From: Cytidiella melzeri
Lineage: Eukaryota > Basidiomycota > Agaricomycetes > Polyporales > Irpicaceae
Direction of reading: 5' to 3'
Assembly (NCBI GenBank): GCA_022592445.1
Contig: JABYQR010000386.1
Coordinates: forward strand, 1 to 40,704
DNA length: 40,704 nucleotides
Position numbers and translations under genes: made by a program
Part shown: piece after piece, positions 19,863 to 29,800 of the stretch
Position numbering within the stretch: position 1 is the stretch's first letter
Layout of the letters: every line of letters starts with the position of its first letter
The notes under the pieces: generated by a model
Database searches by the model: none
Told to the model about the DNA's origin: nothing
What the model saw: only the letters and a program-made list of their open reading frames with translations

Positions 19863-20783
19863 CAAGGGCAATAGAACTAAAGTGCTGCAAATGAAAGTAG
19901 TGTAAAAGCAATAGCACTAGGGGCAACACAGTGATGAAGAAATGGTAGCGATTGGAACACAATAACACAAGAAGGGGGAGAGGAAGTGGTATGATATACT
20001 TTGAGAGAAAGGGACTGAGCTAGCTCATGGCAAGAGGATAACGCAAAAAGCAATGGGAAACGCAGTAGGAAACACAGTGGAAACACAGTATAAATTGCAG
20101 TAGCCTCGAGAAGGAGAAGGGCCAGCTGTAAAAGGGGGTCGCAGTGAAGGAGAAATGCAACGCAGTAAGTAACACAGTTAAATAAATGCAGTAGGAACAC
20201 AAAGGGGGCTGCAATGAAGGAGAATGTGATGCAGGGTGAGAGATACACACTGCGGAGTTGCTCAAGAAGCAAAGGGGAGAAGTGGCAGGGGCAAACTTGA
20301 GGGGAAAACTGCGGGGGTGTTGCATTCTGAGCTAAGCAAAGTACCAACACAGTGTTTAGAAGTAAAAAGCAATAGGAGCTATAGCAAATTGAAGCCATGC
20401 AATAGCAAGGCAAGAAAAGGGGCATTGTGCAATGGAACAAATGAAAAATGCAAAACATGTCACAGCGATGAAACAAGGGACAAACACAAAACATGTTACA
20501 AGAGCAATGGGGCACTGCCGGTGGTGCAGCTAACTCAGAGCAGCCAATCAGGCCATAGTCCAATGACACAAGGCAATGCAAGGCTATGCGGTAAAAAGAG
20601 AGGTAGTGCAATGGAAGCAAATCCTTTAGCCGCTCTGGAATGTAGGGGCTTGAGGGAAGGAGATGAGCTGCTTGCAAGGTCCTCATATCAAAGGGAACCG
20701 GCCACGGAATCCGAGGGAGAGAATGAGGAAGGGGGCCAGGAGGTTCCAATAGCCATGAGTTTGATTTCAAGGGACTGAAAAAA
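19863..20783. repeat. Purine-skewed degenerate repeat tract
   Basis: The plus strand is strongly A/G-rich with recurring words GCAATA, CACAGT, GCAGTAG and GGAGAA. It leaves long open frames on the minus strand (one of 297 codons, very rich in Cys, Leu, His and Phe), which I read as a composition effect. No recognisable protein motif. Confidence 0.55.
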
Positions 20784-21131
20784 TAGGGTTGTTCAGAGTT
20801 GGCGCAGCGCCGCCGCTCGCAGTTTGCAGCGCCGGTTATTGAACCGGTCCGAGGGGCGCTTGTCGCATTAGGTAGTCACGAAGATGTAACAGTCTAGCTT
20901 TCTTATTACTTAAACCTCGTGTTTCTGGATGTGGTTCATAACTATGAAATGTTTCTTTATTCTGAAGGCTGATCTATGTAAGCTACTTGAGCACAAGCAA
21001 AAAAATCCCACAACAATTGCAAGCACATTTGTGACAGACTGTGACTGCTTACAACACCTTCCTCTTTGGGGTGATATACGCCGAAGCTGCGAACTGTGAG
21101 CGGCGGCGCTGCGCCAACTCTGACGACTCTA
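20784..21131. mobile_element. MITE-like inverted-repeat element (348 bp)
   Basis: The left arm (20784-20830) starts TAGGGTTGTTCAGAGTTGGC; the right arm, reverse-complemented (21131-21086), starts TAGAGTCGTCAGAGTTGGCG. Both continue through GCAGCGCCGCCGCTC to GCAGC with few mismatches. The TAGNG start fits hAT. The 8-bp flanks (TGAAAAAA, ATGTGATA) do not match, so the target duplication is lost or the edges are imprecise. An internal hairpin CCGGTTATTGAACCGG is near 20832. No coding capacity. Confidence 0.75.
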
Positions 21132-21440
21132 ATGTGATATGCAACAAGCAAAGCCATGCAATGCAATGCAATACAATGTGATGGGAAGCAAAGCAACCGA
21201 TGTGATGGGAGGCAAAGCAAACCGAAGCAATGCAATGCAAAGCAAAGAGAACCAAGGTGAAGCCATGCAATGCAAAGCAAAGTGATCCGACGCGAAGCAA
21301 TGCAATTTGAAGCAAAGTGAGGCAAAGCAAAGCAATGTGACGTGATACACTGCAATGCAATACGCTGCAATGCAATACACAAGAATACAAGGCAATGCAT
21401 TGCAATACAGGACAACACAATGCGACACAATGCAATATGC
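21132..21440. repeat. GCAAT/GCAAA imperfect pentamer array
   Basis: Dense repeats of GCAATGCAAT, GCAAAGCAA and GCAATACA. All three minus frames are open for 99-173 codons, because the repeat words carry no stop on that strand. The tract resembles 19863-20783, so the MITE-like element may have entered a larger tract. Confidence 0.8.
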
Positions 21441-21499
21441 AACCTCGCAAGTCTTGCAAGTGACAAGGGCTGCTGCTAGTCCATGTTAATGTGCTCATG

Positions 21500-22302
21500 T
21501 TTGGGCATGTTGCACGTCCAGCAATTTCTGGGTGATCAGCGGTACTATCACAACTGGACCCAGCTGACAAGCTGTGGCATCCAGTAGCCTTCTACTCTAA
21601 ATCACTCAATGTCCATGGACGTAATTATGAGATATACAATAAAGAGTTGTTGGCTATTATCCGCGCCCTGGAATAGTATTGTCAACATTTGGAGGGACAT
21701 CCAGTTACTGTAGAAATATGGTCAGATCATGAAAACCTGACATTTTTCAGGAATGCTCAGAAGCTGACTTGGAGACAAGCACAATAGGCGTTATACCTTA
21801 CACAATTCAATTTTGTGCTCGGGCACAAACCTGCAAAGACCATGCTTACCGCAGATCCTCTGTTCAGGAGGCCAGATCATGAAGAGGGGGTAACTTCTGA
21901 CAATGAAGACAAAATTCTCCTTGAACCTGAGTTTTTGCCATCTCTGCTATTGAAAACTCTCATGACTTGCCTATCAATAATGATGAAACCCTAAGACGGG
22001 TCAAGGAAGCACTCATGAACAACAAAGCTACCAAGAACTATCAGCAGTTACTTAAATCTGGTCCTAGGGAGTTCAAGAAATCACCAGAGGAATGGAATTT
22101 TGAGAGTGGATTACTTCTATACCATGAAAAAGTCTACATCTCCAAAAATCAGAAACTAGATCTGAGATGCCAAATCATCCAGATGCATCAAAATCTACCT
22201 TCTGCTGGACATTCTGGCAGATGGAAAACATAAGAACTAATCTCAAGAAACTACTGGTGGCCAGGTTTAACCACTGATGTCAAACAATACATGACAGGCT
22301 GT
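21500..22302 (+). pseudogene. Gypsy pol fragment: RNase H to integrase zinc finger
   Basis: Plus-strand reading [36 protein letters not shown], stop, [20 protein letters not shown], then QFNFVLGHKPAKTMLTADPL. The RNase H Glu and last Asp are present; the first catalytic strand is missing or damaged (AISG, stop, SAVLSQLDP). After frameshifts the tether and LPSAGHSGRWKT are readable, and the fragment ends at the Cys-containing TGC motif where LTR D starts. It is a different family from G1-G3. G4 seems to have inserted into it. Confidence 0.85.
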
Positions 22303-23008
22303 TGTTAAGACTGGCTATTGTCAAGTCAGAACTCCTTGGTGTAACTACACACAAGGTCAAATGATGGTCTAGGCCACGCAGTTGCTGTCAAGCACAATGG
22401 CAGACAGATGATGGATTGATAGAGGGAATATTGATACAAAGTGGATAGACTGAGGTTCTATCCCCATGTCTAGCAGCTATTTATACATGTTGGCCTAATT
22501 ACTTTTGGACCAGTCCGAAGTAGTGGTAACAAATCGGAGGAATAGAAAGGAAGAACAATAGCTACTTTGGAAAGCCAATGGGAGAAAAGACTGTCAAGGC
22601 AAGGGACAATAGGAAGATGGACCGTGAAGCGAGTATTGATAGAGAAGGGGTTGAACCCGAAACAGGGGATAGATGGGATTGGGCCCAAAACAGGGGATAG
22701 ACAGGGTTGGACCTGAAACAGGAGATAGACAGGGTTGGGCCCGATGAAACAGTAACGGAGGTATGGAAAGGCTGAGGGTGGAACCAAGGCAACAGTAGCC
22801 AATCGGAGTTAGATCCAAGTTTGAATGGAAAACAAGAAGGTAACTGATGACATAATAGTCTATGTTGCACGGAGGCAATGAGGATCAGGGAGCCAGGGAG
22901 GAAAGACGAGTTGGATTGTCAAGGCAAATGTAAGGAAAACAACTAGTTATCAGGATACTCAAAGAAGTGAAGAAAAACAATAATAGGGTGTGAAGACTGT
23001 TTGTAGCA
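22303..23008 (-). repeat. LTR D, 3' LTR of G4
   Basis: Plus-strand edges are TGTTAAGACTGGC and GACTGTTTGTAGCA (the left edge could be 22300). The right edge is fixed by a polypurine tract. Minus-strand TATAAATAG is near 22480. Three to four 28-29-bp repeats lie at 22647-22752 (core GAAACAGGGGATAGACAGGG). ACAATAG words occur at about 22556 and 22608. The partner 5' LTR is outside the window. Confidence 0.82.
22647..22752. repeat. 28-29 bp tandem repeats in LTR D
   Basis: Units GGGGTTGAACCCGAAACAGG, GGATTGGGCCCAAAACAGG and GGGTTGGACCTGAAACAGG, each followed by (G/A)GATAGA, plus a partial fourth unit. Confidence 0.85.
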
Positions 23009-23026
23009 TTACCTCCCCTTTAAGAC
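23009..23026 (-). promoter_or_regulatory. G4 polypurine tract
   Basis: CTTAAAGGGGAGGTAA on the minus strand directly precedes the LTR start TGCTACAAACAG. The stop codon of the third ORF (TAA) overlaps the tract. Confidence 0.85.
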
Positions 23027-23490
23027 TTGTTGTCTGCGAGTGTTGCATCGTTGTCACTAAGTGGAGTCAAGGGTGAAGGAGGAGACTCCGGTGTAGTATT
23101 GTTGTCTTTGACAAGGGCAGGCACTGTCCTTAGCCTGGTCAATGGAGCGTTGGAGGGAGTAGGAGCTGGTGGTCTTGGAGGTGGTGTGGGAGTGGGTGGA
23201 GTCATGTGACATTTGACCTGCAGCTCATTTTCTGTCCTGGACTGAGCACGAGGAGAAGGTGGAACTTGGTAGTAATGGATGTTTGCCTGGGCATTGATAG
23301 ATGCTGCTTCACGCTGTATGACTGTAGTGCAAAGACAAAGATCCTGATTCCTTCAAAGTTGCTCAAGCCATGCCAGCCATTCCCACAGGATGAGATCAAA
23401 GTGGGACTGCAGTACTCATTGGTCCTGAGAGGCAACAAGCTGCTGAATCATTTGCTCGATGGTGGCTATCTTGAGTGGAAGGCATGAAGT
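23020..23490 (-). pseudogene. G4 third ORF, C-terminal part (proline-rich tail)
   Basis: Continuation of the third ORF across G3. Next to the target site I read IATIEQMIQQLVASQDQ and a stop. After frame damage, REAASINAQANIHYYQVPPS leads into a proline-rich tail (MTPPTPTPPPRPPAPTPSNA) ending LSDNDATLADNKS at the polypurine tract. The ORF thus fills the whole space between pol and the tract. Confidence 0.6.
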
Positions 23491-24733
23491 TGACGCGGAG
23501 ACAGGGGTTCAACACGGCAGACAGGGACACAAAGTGGATTGACACGGAGACAGGGCTCGACGTGACAAACAGGGACACGATGTGGATGACGACAAGGAGG
23601 TGGTGGCAGGCGTGAAGCACAATGCGTTCACCAGCTATCAAACTTATTCAGAAAGCTAGCCCAGTAAAGACCAAGTTAGTATTGTGACTACCAGCTATGT
23701 AGTACAAGAGGGGGTTGCTTACCTAGCCCAGTAAAGACCAAGAGGTCGAGATGGGGGCTAGGAGCGTACATGCAGCAGTATATATAGACTTCAGGGACCT
23801 GCGCACAGACCATGTTGAGGGCAGGCTTTGCAAGAAGCCGTGTGAACGAAGAACAAAAGAACTACCTAAAAGAGAACAATAGCTATTGTCTAGTCCTTGC
23901 CAAGAACTCTACCCGTGAGAGAATCTATCTAAAAGGAGACCAACTATTGTATTCCATTTCCACACCTGTGAGAACATCCTTCCATAAAGAGAACAATAGG
24001 GAAAGAACAATAAGGAGCCCATGTGGATGGTATCTATGACGTCAAACCCTAGCTATGGGCTGAGCCATGTGTCTGTAGCCATGTGGTCTTACTTAAGCTA
24101 AGTCACATGCCAGTGTGACGTAGTAGCAAGTAATGTGACCGTGTGGAGCGTCTAATATTGATATTTCCAGCTCTCGCTCACGGACAAGGTTACCTTGTTC
24201 TTTTCCTTGTTCTTTTCATTGTTCCTTTTCTATATGAATCACATGGTAGCGTAGCTTCATTCCCGCGGACACAGCTTTGTTGATTATCATTTCCTTATCG
24301 AGCCGTTCACTCATTCCTCTCTTTTCTACCCATTGTGCTCTCTTCCTTCGCACCTTGGGGTAAGCTTGTCTCTCTTGCACTTGCAGTATGTACATATGCT
24401 GATCCTGTACTTAGCTCACTCGCTCGATGCTCGTGTCTTAGGTACAGTCATATTACCATCGTGCTCTCTTCCTTCGCACCTTGGGCTCACTTGCTCGACG
24501 CTTGTGTCTTAGGTACTCAGAGGTCTGACAGCGTCGTTAGGTCTTAGCAGCGCACACAACCCTGCCCCTTTTGACGTATCCGTTGTTATCTAAGCCACGT
24601 GATACGGGCGCTGAATAGACGTGAAAAGGAGTTTATGCAGAAAAGGTTGCAACTGGGTTGCAGCCCGGAGTTTTACAGATAAAAATAAGAGGTAAATTGC
24701 GAAAATTAAGGGCTAGCCGGGCCATCCACGACA
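23491..24733 (-). repeat. G3 3' LTR, with 49-bp terminal duplication and nested LTR
   Basis: 1243 bp. Subtracting the 433-bp insertion with its 5-bp duplication (24156-24593) and the 49-bp terminal duplication (23491-23539) leaves 756 bp, the net length of the other LTR. The first 49-bp unit resembles the right LTR; the second, starting TGACACGGAGACAGGGCTCG, resembles the family-C LTR at 14207-14965. Confidence 0.92.
24156..24588. mobile_element. 433-bp solo LTR-like insertion with decayed termini
   Basis: Absent from the other family-C LTRs and flanked by TCTAA at 24151-24155 and 24589-24593. It starts TATTGATATTTCCAGC and ends GACGTATCCGTTGTTA, so the usual TG/CA ends would have become TA/TA. 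It contains two direct copies of CTCTCTTCCTTCGCACCTTG and of CGTGTCTTAGGTAC. The size and 5-bp duplication suggest an LTR; the superfamily is not determined. Confidence 0.75.
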
Positions 24734-24750
24734 TTACCCCCCTCCTAAAA
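24734..24750 (-). promoter_or_regulatory. G3 polypurine tract
   Basis: ATTTTAGGAGGGGGGTAA on the minus strand, directly before TGTCGTGGATGG. It shares TTTAGGAGGGGGGTAA with G2. Confidence 0.9.
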
Positions 24751-24898
24751 TCAAGCGTCCTCGCAAAGCATCACTGTGCTGTGGTGATAGAGGTCTTCTA
24801 CCCGTCTACAGGAATTCAGCAGAATTGCCCCGATTGTCTAGTCAGAAGGATGCTAGGAAGTTTCTCCCCTTCTGGTGTCGTTGACTTGACGTTACCCG

Positions 24899-25487
24899 TC
24901 AGTGTGATGTTCTTGAGATATCCAGACCAATGTGTTTGCCTTTATCCCAGCTAAGATCGTATGTAGATGGATAGATTGTGCGAAGGAAAGCGGGGTCGGT
25001 CTGGGTATTGAATTCCCAAAAGTGCGAGCGGAGATCCACAAAGAGTAAAGCTTTGATGACCCGGGGCGCTTCGGGGTTTGCTTTGTAAGAGTTGTCAATC
25101 GCTTCTTGACTATTCTCGAGGTTTTCAACCAGTTCCCAGCTATTGTGTCCGTCTGAATACCCTTCCCATTTGACTAGGAATTGCAGTTTCTTCCATTGTC
25201 CGTGTAGCCTGCTGTCTAGCACCTTTTCGACGACGTACTGTTCTTCTCCTTCTATGACAATAGAATCAGGAGGTGGAGGTACGTCTTTGCCGTTGTCGTG
25301 CCAGGGACTTAGACGGTTGATGTGGAAGACCAGGTGGAGTCGGAGATAGCTGGGTAGATTGAGTTTGTAGTTGAGATGGCCAATGCGTTCAATGACCTTG
25401 TATGGGCCGAATTGTCGAGGGCAGAGTTTAGGGATAGCCTAGTGGATCTGAACGTTCTTAGCGTTCAGCCAGACCATGTCGCCCACC
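24899..25487 (-). pseudogene. G3 integrase C-terminus and chromodomain
   Basis: Follows the solo LTR. Readable parts are VGDMVWLNAKNVQIH, a stop, then CPRQFGPYKVIERIGHLNYK and LVFHINRLSPWHDNG. The chromodomain is EQYVVEKVLDSRLHGQWKKL, FLVKWEGYSDGHNSWELVEN, and SYKANPEAPRVIKAL. About 45 residues of tail follow (SHFWEFNTQTDPAFLRTIYP) to the stop at 24899. Chromodomains of this type target integration to histone-marked chromatin. Confidence 0.9.
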
Positions 25488-26275
25488 TGTTGCGGAGCGA
25501 CTGCTGCTATGCTGATAACCCTAAACAAGGGTGAAGAGGAGAGGAAGTGGAAGTGGAAGTAGATCTCCAACAACGACAACAAGGTCAAAGTCGATGATAA
25601 GCAGGCAAGCAGGCACAGAGGCCGGATACTGGCAGTGCAAATGACGAAGTTAATATCAAGCTTATACTAGGTTACATTGAGTAACTCACCTGGCAGTGCA
25701 AATGACGAAGAGGTCAAGATGCAGAACCAGGGAGGGTAAGGGGTACTATATATACTGTGTCTGGGTGGTCTGTGCACCAGTTCCCACACTAGGGACTGGA
25801 GTAACTGTGGGGCTGGAGTAACAATAGAACAATAAGGGACCAGGGTAACTGTCAAGGACCTGAGTAACTGTCAAGGACCAGGGTACATAGAACAATAAGA
25901 CTAGAACAATAGACAATAGAACAATAGAATCAGGAACAATAGAACAATAGGAACTGGGGGAATCCCTAACAATAGACAAAAGACAATAGACGGAAGACAA
26001 TAGGACCATAAGAACTGGGGGAATCCCTGGGGAATCCCTATCAATGGAAGTTGAACAATAGAACAATAGCCTAGGTTGATCTGGAACCGCTCCAGATTGA
26101 GTCTAGGGTTTGGGTCTGGACTATTGATAAATAAGGCAGGATGTCACGTGACCCAGGTTAGGGTTAGGTCCGGTAACGCTCCTAGCCGGAAAATAAGCGC
26201 TCTAGATAGGCGCCTAAGGCTGTAAACTGGTGACATTATTGGAAAAATCCGGTCTCTGTTGGATTATCCATGTCA
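25488..26275. mobile_element. Family-B solo LTR (788 bp) in G3 integrase
   Basis: Starts TGTTGCGGAGCGACTGC, ends GGATTATCCATGTCA, with duplication CCACC at 25483-25487 and 26276-26280. It is 40 bp longer than the copy at 16164; the visible differences are extra ACAATAG-type words and a repeated GGGGGAATCCCT near 26010-26040. It also carries the telomere-like TTAGGG pair near 26157. Confidence 0.95.
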
Positions 26276-26280
26276 CCACC

Positions 26281-26879
26281 TGGAAGACGCGTGGAGATCG
26301 CCTCTCAGATTCGTAGAGTTGCTTCATCTTTTCTTTGCTTAGACGAAGAGCTGCTTCAGTCTCTTTGCGTACTCGAGCCATGTTGTCAAGGTGCTCATCA
26401 AGTAATGGGATATTGCTTTGCTTGCCAACTGGTATGGTGAAGTTGGGGCGATATTCGTAGATGACTTCAAACGGTGTTTGTGAGTTACCCGCATGTACTC
26501 GCAAGTTGAGTGCAAACTCAGCCGCCGGTAGATGATCGACCCAGTCATCTTGTCGTTGCTGACATAATAGACATAGATACTGTTCAATATCCTGGTTTTT
26601 GTGTTCGACTTTGCCATTTCCTTGCGGATGATAGGCGGTCGTAAAACCAGTCTCTATGCCTAGGCGGTGATAGAGCGCACGCATGAAGCGCGCTGCAAAC
26701 TGGGGTCCTCGGTCAGAGAACACCTTCTTGGGAATGCCGCAAAGTTGAAATACTTCTTTGTAGAGTAGATCGGCAATCCCCTCAGCGTTAACCTTAGTAG
26801 TAGTAGGGATGATATGCGTTTGATCGGAGTAGTGGTCAACGTAGACCGCGATCAAATCAAATCCCTTAGAGGGTGGCAG
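26281..26879 (-). pseudogene. G3 integrase catalytic core
   Basis: Open from 26855, after a TAG at 26880-26882 that cuts the DLITxLPPSKGFDLI motif. The second Asp is kept in VFSDRGPQFAARFMRALY and the Glu in NGKVEHKNQDIEQYLCLL. The tail QSNIPLLDEHLDNMARVRKE continues to the solo LTR at the SPRVFQV codons. Confidence 0.92.
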
Positions 26880-28148
26880 CTAAGTGATGAGATCTACTCC
26901 GATGTGTTCCCAAGGTCCGGCCGGAGTTTTCTGAGGCTGTAGTACTGCTTTAGGATGTGGAGCTGATTTGTAACGCTGACAGCAATCACAGCCTAGTACG
27001 TAAGTCTCTACAAAGGCATCCATCTTTGGCCACCAATAGTGTCGTGAGACTAGTTCTATGGTGCCATGCTTGTCCGGATGACCAGCCGCGGGAGTGTCAT
27101 GGCAAGATTTGACAATCTCGTAACAGAGCTCTTTGTTGTTTGGGATGTAGAGTTTTCCCTTGTAATAGATGAGTCCGTCACTCTCTTCCCATTCGAGTAA
27201 ACCACCGACAAGTTTGCGAGGACCCTTCTTCCAAAGGGTAGCGAGAGCTTGTGCGACTTCTGCTTCATGTTCCGTGCATTCTCGGATCTTTGATTCGAGC
27301 AGAGAAGCAGTGGCGAGTGCACTGGTAGCGAGGATGCGGAAATGTTCCGGTTTCAGTACCACCTGATCCTTGTTGTCTTCTTCGTCCGTGACAGTGTGTG
27401 AGTGAAGACGAGAGAGAGGATCAGCATGTATCATGGTACTAACGGGCTTGTGTACCAACACGAAGTTGAGATCAGCCAAAAGTAATGACCAACATGCTTG
27501 ACGTCGAGTGAGGTGTTGCGCAGTTTTCCAGTACTGCAGGTTTGCGTGATCTGTCCAGATCTCAAACGGTTCCTTGAGCCCCTCAAGGTAGTGGCGCCAA
27601 TTTTTGAGAGCCTCGGTGATGGCTAACATCTCCCAATCAAAGATTTCGTAGTTACGCTCGGCTTCAGTCATGGATGCGGACCGGTAGGCGATAGAGTGGT
27701 AGAATCCATCTTCCTTTGATTTCTGGGAGATGATTCCACCGGTCACATAGCCCGAGGCATCAAATTCTAGACGTGTAGGGAGTTCAGGGTCCCAGACTGC
27801 CAAAATAGGCTTAGTGGTAAAGGCCTTCTTTAGCAACGTGAAGGCAGTCTGCTGTGCTGGACCCCAGACAAACGGCACATCCTTCTTAGTAAGGTTGTGT
27901 AGAGGCCATGCATGCTTTGAGAAGTCTTGAATGAAGCGTCGGTAGAAATTGGCAAACCCTATGAACCCTCTAACTTCTTTGAGGTTCTTGGGTGTGGGCC
28001 ACGTAGAAACTGCTTGGACTTTGACAGGGTCCATAGCTACTTCGCCGGCGCAAATGATCAACCCGAGGTACTCGATCTCAGATTTCTCAAACTCGCACTT
28101 TTCCGGCCGAAGGTAGAGGTCGTGCTGTTGAAGTCGCTCGATGTACAA
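26880..28148 (-). pseudogene. G3 RT thumb, RNase H and integrase zinc finger
   Basis: A 422-codon open stretch, the longest in the window. The RT thumb is CEFEKSEIEYLGLIICAGEV and GFIGFANFYRRFIQDFSKHA. RNase H has Asp in LEFDASGYVTGGIISQK, Glu in IFDWEMLAITEAL (Trp where relatives have Arg or Lys) and Asp in EIWTDHANLQYWKT. The H2C2 finger is complete: HDTPAAGHPDKHG and CDCCQRYK. It joins the upstream frame by a frameshift near 28140 and ends at GVDLIT. Confidence 0.93.
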
Positions 28149-29418
28149 CCTTGCGGTGCTCTGTCAGGTTGTTGCTCCAGATCAAGATGTCATCTAGATA
28201 GACAGCCACCTTGCCCTCGGTGACGAGGTCGGCGAAGATGTTGTCCATCAGAGCTTGGAAGGTAGCGGGTGAGTTCGTAAGACCAAAGAATATGACCTTA
28301 GGTTCAAAGAGTCCTCGGTTGGTAACGAACGCCGCTTTGTACTCGTCTCCTTCTTTGATTCGGACGTTGTGATATCCCCAACGAACATCGAATTTTGTGA
28401 AGATATTTGCACCCTTGAGCTTGTTGATGATGTCGGTGGCAAGCGGTAGAGGGTAGCGGTTCTTCACAGTGATGTCGTTGAGTTTTTGGTAGTCCTGATT
28501 GTCCTTCTTTTTGATGAAGAAGACTGGAGAAGCCATCGGAGACTTAGAAGGCGTGATGTAACCTTTGGACAGGTTCTCCTGAATGAATTTGTCAAGCTCG
28601 GCTTGTTCGTTCAGGGGCATAGGATAAACTTTCGATTTGATGGTCTCAGGAGTGTCTGGTTTGAGATCAATTGAATGGTCCCAGGGCTGATGCTGGGGTA
28701 GCCGATTAGACTCTTCCTCAGAGAAGACTTTAGCGTGTCTGTGGTACTCTGATGGAACGATGTCTTCGAAGGAGCGCTGAGCTTTAGCTTTGTTTGCTTC
28801 GGCAGCAAGCTTAGTAGAGTAGGTGAAGCCGGCCATACACCAGACTTCGTCAGTGGTGTCTTGGATAATTCCGGCTTTTACCCATTGTCTACGTTCTTTG
28901 CGGTTACCGTCAACCTTCTGGAAAGGTTCATCAGGAGATTCTTCCGAGCCGCTTGGAATCGTCATTTCTCCTTTTTCCCAGTTGACAGTAGGGTTCACGC
29001 GCTTGAGCCATGGTAGTCCAAGTATGATGTCTTCTGGACCCAAGTCCGTGACAAGAAACTCTGCCTTTTCTGTGTGGTCTCCAACAGTGAGTGTAAGGCG
29101 AACAAAGTGCGTTAATCCGCCGGCTTTATTCTTAGTTCCGTCAATGTTATGCAATGAGATAACCCTTTCGAGCGGGTGCTGAATAATCTTATGCTTCTTG
29201 ACAAACTGGTGACTGATGAATAAAGCCGTAGCTCCTGAATTGATTATAGCAGGAACGCGAATGCTTCTATTCAGACCTTTAACTAGTACATGTACACGGA
29301 AATGAGATGAAAACCGATCTAGCAACAATATAGTACACGAGGAGATAGTGGACGAAGGGCAGGGGATAGACTTTGTACACAAAGACAACGAGGCAGAAGA
29401 CGAGGAAGACAAGGACAC
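28087..29418 (-). pseudogene. G3 protease and reverse transcriptase
   Basis: 443 open codons. The aspartic protease active site, normally DSGA, reads INSGATALFISHQF (Asn codon 29239-29241; ATCGAT to ATCAAT would be a CpG transition). It is followed by EDIILGLPWLKRVNPTVNW. The RT keeps the palm Asp in IFTKFDVRWGYHNVRIKEGD and an intact YLDDILIWSNN. The last 20 codons are out of frame after about 28150. Protease and RT share one ORF. Confidence 0.93.
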
Positions 29419-29464
29419 GGGGTACTGGGGGGACTTGCAGCTGCAGCTATGTCATGAGTCCTTT

Positions 29465-29800
29465 TCAAAAAACCGTGTTGATCTTAGCGGCCATCTTGTC
29501 CATCTGTTTCTTTTGCAGCTCTAACATGTCCTTGAGAGCGGCAGTTTTAGCATCCTTGTCGTCGGACACATCTTGCTTCACTGCAGCAATGGTCGATGAC
29601 GACGAGGTAGCAGCAACCTTTTGTCCCTTAGGGACACCTTGGAGCCTTTTCAGGCAAACGGACCCCCAATGACCGGTACCACTGCAGTGGTTGCACACCG
29701 GGTCATCTGGGTGCTTGGAGTTCCTCTTCTTGTGGCTCTCGGAACCACAAACCGAGCAGTGCTTGCTCATCTCCTTCTTCCATTTCTGGAAGATCTCTTG
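29465..29800 (-). pseudogene. G3 gag, zinc knuckle and coiled-coil tail
   Basis: MSKHCSVCGSESHKKRNSKH is followed by a canonical knuckle CNHCSGTGHWGSVC (C-x2-C-x4-H-x4-C) and a Lys/Ala-rich helix (AALKDMLELQKKQMDKMAAK). It is separated from the gag core by a frame change near 29800. Confidence 0.9.

Noticed and set aside
19877..20770. 297-codon minus-strand open frame
   Set aside because: Composition is dominated by Leu, Cys, His and Phe from purine-rich repeats on the other strand; no motif, no start or splice context.
20957..21570. Three overlapping minus-strand frames of 99-173 codons
   Set aside because: All three frames are open because the GCAAT/GCAAA words contain no stops on that strand.
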